Assembly (NCBI RefSeq): GCF_018069875.1
Contig: NZ_JAGQDF010000013.1
Coordinates: 1 to 64,000, forward strand
Direction: 5' to 3'
Length of the DNA: 64,000 bases
From: Ideonella alba
GTDB lineage: Bacteria; Pseudomonadota; Gammaproteobacteria; Burkholderiales; Burkholderiaceae_C
How positions within the stretch are numbered: the first letter of the stretch is position 1; every line of letters starts with the position of its first letter. The translations under genes and the position numbers were made by a program. This document shows positions 60,207 to 64,000 of this stretch, piece by piece. The notes under the pieces are model-generated. The model had not been told where the DNA came from and searched no databases. It was given only the letters and a program-made list of their open reading frames with translations.

Positions 60207-60602
60207 ATGCTCTTGCAGACCGTCCGTCCCAACATCGTGCAGGCGATACGCGCGTACCGGGTCGATGACCTGATGCGCGCGGCACAGGAGTCGGGCCAGC
60301 ATTTCCTGTATGCCAACCTCACCGAGGCACAGTCCAAGCAGGACGTGCTGGAAGGCATCGCGAGCGCGTTCCTGTTCCCATCGCACTTCGGCAAGAACCT
60401 CGACGCCCTGTACGACTGCATGACCGACCTGGTCCACAAGTCGGGCCAGCAGCCGGGCTTCGTGGTCGTGCTCGAGCAGATCCCCGACAACACGCGCTTC
60501 GATCGCGAGTCGCGCGAGCAGCTGCTCGACGTCTTCCGCGATGCCGCCGACTTCTGGGGTGATCGAAAAATACCCTTCAGATGTTTCTATTCTTTTCAGT
60601 AG
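60207..60602 (+). CDS. Barstar-family RNase inhibitor
   Basis: A 131-residue cytoplasmic protein with the barstar core: FLYANLTEAQSKQDVLEGIA, the barnase-binding helix region HFGKNLDALYDCMTDLVHKS, and PGFVVVLEQIP followed by a C-terminal helix and strand. The conserved FPSHFGKNLDALYDC segment carries the Asp residues that plug the RNase active site. It should protect the producer from the neighbouring RNase. CGGAGGAACG precedes the ATG. Confidence 0.9.
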   Translation: MLLQTVRPNIVQAIRAYRVDDLMRAAQESGQHFLYANLTEAQSKQDVLEGIASAFLFPSHFGKNLDALYDCMTDLVHKSGQQPGFVVVLEQIPDNTRFDRESREQLLDVFRDAADFWGDRKIPFRCFYSFQ

Positions 60603-60795
60603 CCCGCTCCCAGGAAAACGGGTCATGGGAGCGGGCTGCTGAGACGGCCCAGGAAGCTACGAAGCCTGCCGCGAAGGCGGCAGCCAAGAACGGTATCAAT
60701 CCAAACTTCGGCATGAACATGCCGATGATGAGCAGCGCCTTCGACACGGCGATGTGGCTCAGCGCCGCCTGACCTTCTGGTCTGGCGCACAAGGC

Positions 60796-60817
60796 AAAGC
60801 CCGCTTCGGCGGGCTTT
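60796..60817 (+). terminator. Rho-independent terminator
   Basis: The 9-bp perfect stem AAAGCCCGC / GCGGGCTTT with a TTCG tetraloop is followed by GTTGTTTTC. It would end transcripts of the RNase-barstar operon on the plus strand. The T-tract is interrupted but adequate. Confidence 0.82.
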
Positions 60818-60875
60818 GTTGTTTTCGGGAACGCCAGACTGCCCATGGCAGTCATTGCCCGCGGAGGCGGTTGAG

Positions 60876-61098
60876 GCGAGGTGGGGGAAAGGGGTCTCTC
60901 TCATGTCCCCCGGCCTGCGGCCTCCTCCTTGACTTCGTTCGACCCCTTTCCCCCACCTCGCTTGGCACCGTTTCGGGACTGCTCGCGCGAGCAGTGCGGG
61001 AACGTCGGTAGCGGGTGAGGGGGAGTTCGCTTGGCCGAAGTCAAGGAGGAGGCCGCAGGCCGGGGGACATGAGGACAAGCGAACTCCCCCTCGCCCGC
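60876..61098. repeat. Composite palindromic element: two hairpins with mutually complementary loops
   Basis: Hairpin 1 has a perfect 21-bp stem (60876-60896 with 60941-60961). Hairpin 2 has a 23-bp stem with one mismatch (61011-61033 with 61076-61098). The loop of hairpin 1 (60900-60937) is the exact reverse complement, over 38 bases, of the loop of hairpin 2 (61036-61073). A 16-base perfect palindrome, CTGCTCGCGCGAGCAG, sits at the centre (60979-60994). The whole is thus an inverted pair of hairpin units. It encodes no protein. Confidence 0.85.
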
Positions 61099-61158
61099 CG
61101 CGCCATACCGCCGCAGTCGACCCAACGGCCGGCCAAGGCAGCAAGCGGCCCCGCAGTG

Positions 61159-61980
61159 CTACAGCTTGAACCCGTAATCGATCGTCAGCGGCGCATGGTC
61201 GCTGAACTTCTGGTCCTTGTAGATGGCGGCGGCCTTCGCGTGTTCGGCCAGCGCCGGTGTGGCCAGGTGGTAGTCCAGGCGCCAGCCCACGTTCTTGGCG
61301 TAGGCCTGGCCGCGGTTGCTCCACCATGTGTAGCACTCGTCGGTGGTGCTGGGGTGCAGGCGGCGGTAGACGTCGACCAGGCCGCCCTGGCCCTTGCCGG
61401 TGCCCAGCAGCTGGGTCATCCAGGCGCGCTCTTCAGGCAGGAAGCCGCTGTTCTTCTGGTTGGACTTCCAGTTCTTCAGGTCGGCTTCCTGGTGTGCGAT
61501 GTTGACGTCGCCCACCAGGATGAACTCGCGTGTCTTCTTCAGCTTGGCCAGGTGCGGCGCCATCGCGTCCAGGAAGCGGAACTTGGCCTGCTGGCGGTCC
61601 TCGCCGCTGGAGCCGCTGGGAAAGTAGCAGCTGATCAGGCTGAGCTTGCGGCCGGGCTTGTCGAAGCGCAGTTCCACCCAGCGGCCCTCGTCATCAAACT
61701 CAGGGTTGCCGAAGCCGATTTTCACGTCGCTGGGCTCGTGGCGGGTGTACAAGCCCACACCGGAGTAGCCCTTCTTCTGGGCGTAGTGGAAGTGGCCGCG
61801 CAGGTCACCCAGGTGGTCGAAGACCCCCTCGACGTCCGGCGCCTGCGCCTTGACCTCCTGCACCCCCATACAATCCGGCGCGTGGGCCTGCGCCCACTCG
61901 CGAAAGCCCTTGGTTGCCGCCGAACGGATGCCGTTCAGGTTGAGCGAGACCAGTCTGAAACCCACCGTCTGTCCCTTCAT
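61159..61980 (-). CDS. xthA: Exodeoxyribonuclease III
   Basis: A DNA-repair nuclease (AP endonuclease and 3'-5' exonuclease). The 273-residue protein has SLNLNGIRSAATKGFREW, the metal-binding Glu in MGVQEVKAQ, SCYFPSGSSG, VGDVNIAHQEADLKN and the C-terminal SDHAPLTIDYGF. All belong to the exonuclease III/APE family. The ATG at 61980 overlaps the pyrE start codon. A GTG at 61965 with AAGGGA five bases upstream may be the true start, giving MGFRLVSLNLNG. Confidence 0.93.
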   Translation of the reverse strand: MKGQTVGFRLVSLNLNGIRSAATKGFREWAQAHAPDCMGVQEVKAQAPDVEGVFDHLGDLRGHFHYAQKKGYSGVGLYTRHEPSDVKIGFGNPEFDDEGRWVELRFDKPGRKLSLISCYFPSGSSGEDRQQAKFRFLDAMAPHLAKLKKTREFILVGDVNIAHQEADLKNWKSNQKNSGFLPEERAWMTQLLGTGKGQGGLVDVYRRLHPSTTDECYTWWSNRGQAYAKNVGWRLDYHLATPALAEHAKAAAIYKDQKFSDHAPLTIDYGFKL

Positions 61981-62659
61981 GTCGACCACGCCCACCACCG
62001 ACGCCCTGGCCCAGGAATTCGTCATGTTCTCGGTGGAGGCGGGGGTGCTGCGCTTCGGCGATTTCACCACCAAGGCGGGCCGGAAATCGCCGTACTTCTT
62101 CAACACCGGCCTCTTTGACGACGGTGCCAAGCTGATGCGGCTGGGCGAATTCTATGCACGCCGGCTGATCGCCTCGGGCCTCGAATTCGACATGCTGTTC
62201 GGCCCGGCCTACAAGGGCATCACGCTGGCCGCGGCGGTGGCCATCGGCCTGGCCAAGGAAGGCCGCAGCGTGCCCTTTGCGTACAACCGCAAGGAAGCCA
62301 AGGACCACGGCGAAGGCGGCACGCTGGTGGGTGCGCCGGTGCGCGGCCGCGTGCTGATCATCGACGACGTGATCACCGACGGCGCCTCCAAGCGTGAAGC
62401 CGCCGACATGATCCGCGCCGCCGGTGCCACCCCCGTGGGCGTGGCCATCACCATGGACCGCCAGGAGCGCGCCAGCGACGACCCGGCCAACCGCCGCTCG
62501 GGCGTGCAGTATGTCGAGCAGGAGCTGGGCCTGCGGGTGGTGTCCATCGCCACGCTGGCCGACCTGATGGCCTTGCTGCAGACCACCGGCGATGCGGCGC
62601 TGGCGGCCAACCTCGAGCGCGTGGCGGCCTACCGCGCCCGCTACGGGATCGACGCCTGA
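61979..62659 (+). CDS. pyrE: Orotate phosphoribosyltransferase
   Basis: Converts orotate and PRPP to orotidine monophosphate in pyrimidine synthesis. The 226-residue protein has FGDFTTKAGRKSPYFFNTGL, FGPAYKGITLAAAVAIGLAK and the PRPP loop VLIIDDVITDGASKREA. The ATG at 61979 is one base offset from the xthA ATG on the other strand, so the two genes share their start region. The pyrE ATG has no obvious Shine-Dalgarno site. Confidence 0.94.
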   Translation: MSTTPTTDALAQEFVMFSVEAGVLRFGDFTTKAGRKSPYFFNTGLFDDGAKLMRLGEFYARRLIASGLEFDMLFGPAYKGITLAAAVAIGLAKEGRSVPFAYNRKEAKDHGEGGTLVGAPVRGRVLIIDDVITDGASKREAADMIRAAGATPVGVAITMDRQERASDDPANRRSGVQYVEQELGLRVVSIATLADLMALLQTTGDAALAANLERVAAYRARYGIDA

Positions 62660-62994
62660 TGCGCCGTCTGGCCGCGCTGCTGGCCCTGCTGCCGCTGGCC
62701 GCCGCGGCCGCGCCGGCCGACTACCGCTGCGAGGATGGCCGCGTGCTCAAGCTCACCAGCACGCCCTTCACCGCCCATGTCGAGTGGGACGGCCAGCGCC
62801 ACACCGTGCAGCGGGTGCGCGAAGGCCGCGAGGCGGTCTATGTGAACGGCCGCGAGAAGACCCGGCTGGAGCTGCGCGGGCCGCGGCTGGAGTGGCGCAC
62901 GCCCGAGGGCACCACGCTGTGCCGCCTGGTGCCGCGCAGCATCGCGCCCGAGAACGTCTACGTGCCGCCGGCCGCCTCGGCGGCGTCGCGCTGA
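62659..62994 (+). CDS. Small exported protein of unknown function
   Basis: A 111-residue protein with a signal peptide (LAALLALLPLAAAAAPA), then a compact beta-rich domain (YRCEDGRVLKLTSTPFTAHV, VYVNGREKTRLELRGPRLEW) with two Cys (DYRCED, TTLCRL). The pattern is reminiscent of MliC-like lysozyme inhibitors, without certainty. It overlaps the pyrE stop by one base and is probably co-transcribed. Confidence 0.65.
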   Translation: MRRLAALLALLPLAAAAAPADYRCEDGRVLKLTSTPFTAHVEWDGQRHTVQRVREGREAVYVNGREKTRLELRGPRLEWRTPEGTTLCRLVPRSIAPENVYVPPAASAASR

Positions 62995-63040
62995 ACCCCT
63001 TGTCAGCCGGGCGGCAGCCTGGCGCCCCTATCATGGGCCG

Positions 63041-63505
63041 ATGCCCCTGGCCCTGACCCCCGCCGCCCGCCGCATCGTGCAGGCCGTGCTCTACGAGGCG
63101 ATCGCGATCACGGCGGTCGGCCCGGCCATGGCCTCGCTGTTCGACGCACCGATGGCCTCCTCGCTGGCGCTGGCGCTGGTGCTGTCCAGCGTGGCACTGG
63201 CCTGGAACTGGGTGTTCAATGGCTGGTTCGAGCGCTGGGAGGCGCGCCAGGCGGTCAAGGGCCGCTCGTGGCGGCGCCGGCTGGCGCATGGCATCGGTTT
63301 CGAGGGCGGCCTGGTCGTGATGCTGGTGCCGCTGATGGCCTGGTGGCTCAACACCACGCTGTGGGCCGCGCTGCTGGCTGACCTGGGTATCGTCGCCTTC
63401 TTCTTCGTCTACGCGGTGGCCTTCACCTGGGCCTTCGATCGCGTCTTCGGGCTGCCGGAATCGGCCCGAGCCAACCCCGGGAATCCTCATGCTGAGCACG
63501 CGTGA
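63041..63505 (+). CDS. PACE-family multidrug efflux protein
   Basis: A 154-residue inner-membrane protein with four helices and two tandem bacterial transmembrane pair (BTP) domains: RRIVQAVLYEAIAITAVGPA followed by ALALVLSSVALAWNWVFNGW, then RRLAHGIGFEGGLVVMLVPL and FFFVYAVAFTWAFDRVFG. The conserved E in LYEAI, N in AWNWVFN and the second-repeat Glu (FEGG) fit proton-driven drug export as in AceI. The gene overlaps the next by 17 bases. Confidence 0.88.
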   Translation: MPLALTPAARRIVQAVLYEAIAITAVGPAMASLFDAPMASSLALALVLSSVALAWNWVFNGWFERWEARQAVKGRSWRRRLAHGIGFEGGLVVMLVPLMAWWLNTTLWAALLADLGIVAFFFVYAVAFTWAFDRVFGLPESARANPGNPHAEHA

Positions 63506-63938
63506 CGCCGCCCTGTCCGACCTTCCGCGGCTGGGCGAGCTGTTCGAACAGTACCGTCAGTTCTACCACTGCCCCCCGGGCCGCGCGGCGGCCCAGGCCT
63601 TCCTGCAGCAGCGCCTGGTGACGGGGGAATCGCGCGTCATCGTGGCCGAGACCGCGGCCGCCGGCGTGATCGGCTTCTGCCAGCTCTACCCCAGCTGGTG
63701 CTCGCTGGAGCTGGCGCCCATCTACGTGCTCTACGACCTGTATGTGCAGCCGGTGGCGCGCCGCCTGGGCGCCGGGCGGCTGCTGCTGCTGTCGGCGGTG
63801 AACGCCGCGCGCGACGACGACAAGCAGCGCATCGACCTGACCACCGCCCACGACAACATCGGCGCGCAGGCGCTGTACGAGTCGATGGGCTGGGTGCGCG
63901 ACCAGGTGTTCCGGGCCTACTCGCGCACGGTGCGCTAG
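63489..63938 (+). CDS. GNAT-family N-acetyltransferase
   Basis: A 149-residue GNAT protein with the acetyl-CoA-binding region VLYDLYVQPVARRLGAGRLL (R/Q-x-x-G-x-G/A-like) and the C-terminal strand ALYESMGWVRDQVFRAYSR. The small-molecule or protein substrate is not evident. It overlaps the PACE gene by 17 bases in another frame, which suggests a shared transcript. Confidence 0.85.
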   Translation: MLSTRDAALSDLPRLGELFEQYRQFYHCPPGRAAAQAFLQQRLVTGESRVIVAETAAAGVIGFCQLYPSWCSLELAPIYVLYDLYVQPVARRLGAGRLLLLSAVNAARDDDKQRIDLTTAHDNIGAQALYESMGWVRDQVFRAYSRTVR

Positions 63939-64000
63939 GGCGCCGCCCAGGCGCGGGCCTGCATGGCCACACCAGCGCCCTCGTCGATCGCCGCCCACAG
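63935..64000 (-). CDS. C-terminal end of a gene cut by the window edge
   Basis: The minus strand reads LWAAIDEGAGVAMQARAWAA-P and stops at 63935, overlapping the end of the GNAT gene by four bases. Only 21 codons are visible. The composition fits real coding sequence, but no family can be named. Confidence 0.35.
   Translation of the reverse strand: MWAAIDEGAGVAMQARAWAAP

Larger units (their letters stand above)
60603..61158. other. Non-coding region with terminator and composite palindrome
   Basis: Between barstar and xthA lie 556 bases without a convincing gene. A short open frame at 60581-60772 (63 codons, overlapping the barstar end) has no clear ribosome site or family. The rest holds a terminator (60796) and a large inverted-repeat element (60876-61098), listed separately. 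Confidence 0.6.

Noticed and set aside
60581-60772. A 63-codon plus-strand frame starting inside the end of the barstar gene
   Set aside because: No ribosome site, family or hydrophobic pattern supports it. The terminator downstream is explained by the barstar operon. A small peptide cannot be fully excluded.
60577-60855. A minus-strand frame encoding a hydrophobic stretch (ALLIIGMFMPKFGLIPFLAA) opposite the barstar tail
   Set aside because: It crosses the terminator, overlaps barstar antisense and has no recognisable start signal.

Overview
The window is a 64 kb stretch of very GC-rich chromosome from a betaproteobacterium, most probably of the order Burkholderiales (Rubrivivax/Ideonella/Leptothrix-like). 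The evidence is the strong G/C third-position bias, the red-type (form IC) RuBisCO with CbbX and a divergent CbbR, the gentisate-pathway genes, and a Tad pilus locus of betaproteobacterial style. The taxonomic call is inference. I see no rRNA, tRNA, CRISPR array, prophage or intact insertion sequence.

Layout. (1) 0.1-2.5 kb: a gentisate degradation operon (dioxygenase, fumarylpyruvate hydrolase, maleylpyruvate isomerase) taking gentisate to pyruvate and fumarate. (2) 2.6-4.8 kb: catalase-peroxidase katG behind a perfect palindrome. (3) 4.9-7.6 kb: a secreted protein, a TerB-like gene split by an almost fully self-complementary 268-bp element, and a membrane protein/ExoD pair. (4) 7.6-11.6 kb: cbbX-cbbS-cbbL with divergent cbbR; the small subunit carries an inserted stretch encoded by two palindromes. 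(5) 11.7-17.1 kb: an overlapping operon for an NAD(P)H flavo-iron-sulfur reductase, a cytochrome b-like membrane protein and a ten-haem cytochrome c, with an FNR-like box upstream, next to a calcium-type P-ATPase. (6) 17.2-18.5 kb: phosphoglycolate phosphatase, a small exported protein and a relic of an ABC permease. (7) 18.6-33.5 kb: a Tad/Flp-type secretion-pilus locus in two divergent arms. It includes an Lnt-like acyltransferase, Flp-like pilins, TadE/G-like proteins, CpaB, the CpaC secretin, an FHA-TadA ATPase fusion, TadB, TadC and a DUF192 protein.

(8) 33.5-36.9 kb: an ABC-2 exporter pair and a TAP-type alpha/beta hydrolase. (9) 37.3-44.8 kb: an islet with visibly lower GC. It holds a cyclase-AAA-helical-repeat signalling ATPase facing, tail to tail, a 1555-residue protein. 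That protein fuses a DyP-type peroxidase, a divergent cytochrome P450 and an SGNH hydrolase. It is the best candidate for an undescribed system here. (10) 45.1-48.9 kb: a metallo-beta-lactamase-fold hydrolase, a LuxR-type regulator, a lipoprotein and a Crp-family regulator. (11) 48.9-54.5 kb: an M48 protease, an AmpG-like permease, two tandem secreted paralogues of unknown function and two coiled-coil membrane proteins. (12) 54.5-59.6 kb: a FixJ-type two-component system divergent from malic enzyme. (13) 59.7-61.1 kb: a secreted barnase-type RNase with a barstar inhibitor, a terminator, and a second composite palindromic element whose two hairpin loops are complementary. (14) 61.2-64 kb: xthA and pyrE with overlapping divergent start codons, then a small exported protein, a PACE efflux protein, a GNAT acetyltransferase and the tail of an incomplete gene.

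The metabolic themes are autotrophic carbon fixation with glycolate salvage, aromatic acid breakdown, low-oxygen electron transfer and peroxide defence. The surface themes are Tad pili, exporters and secreted RNase. Function calls rest on motifs and family resemblance read by eye; no database search was run.
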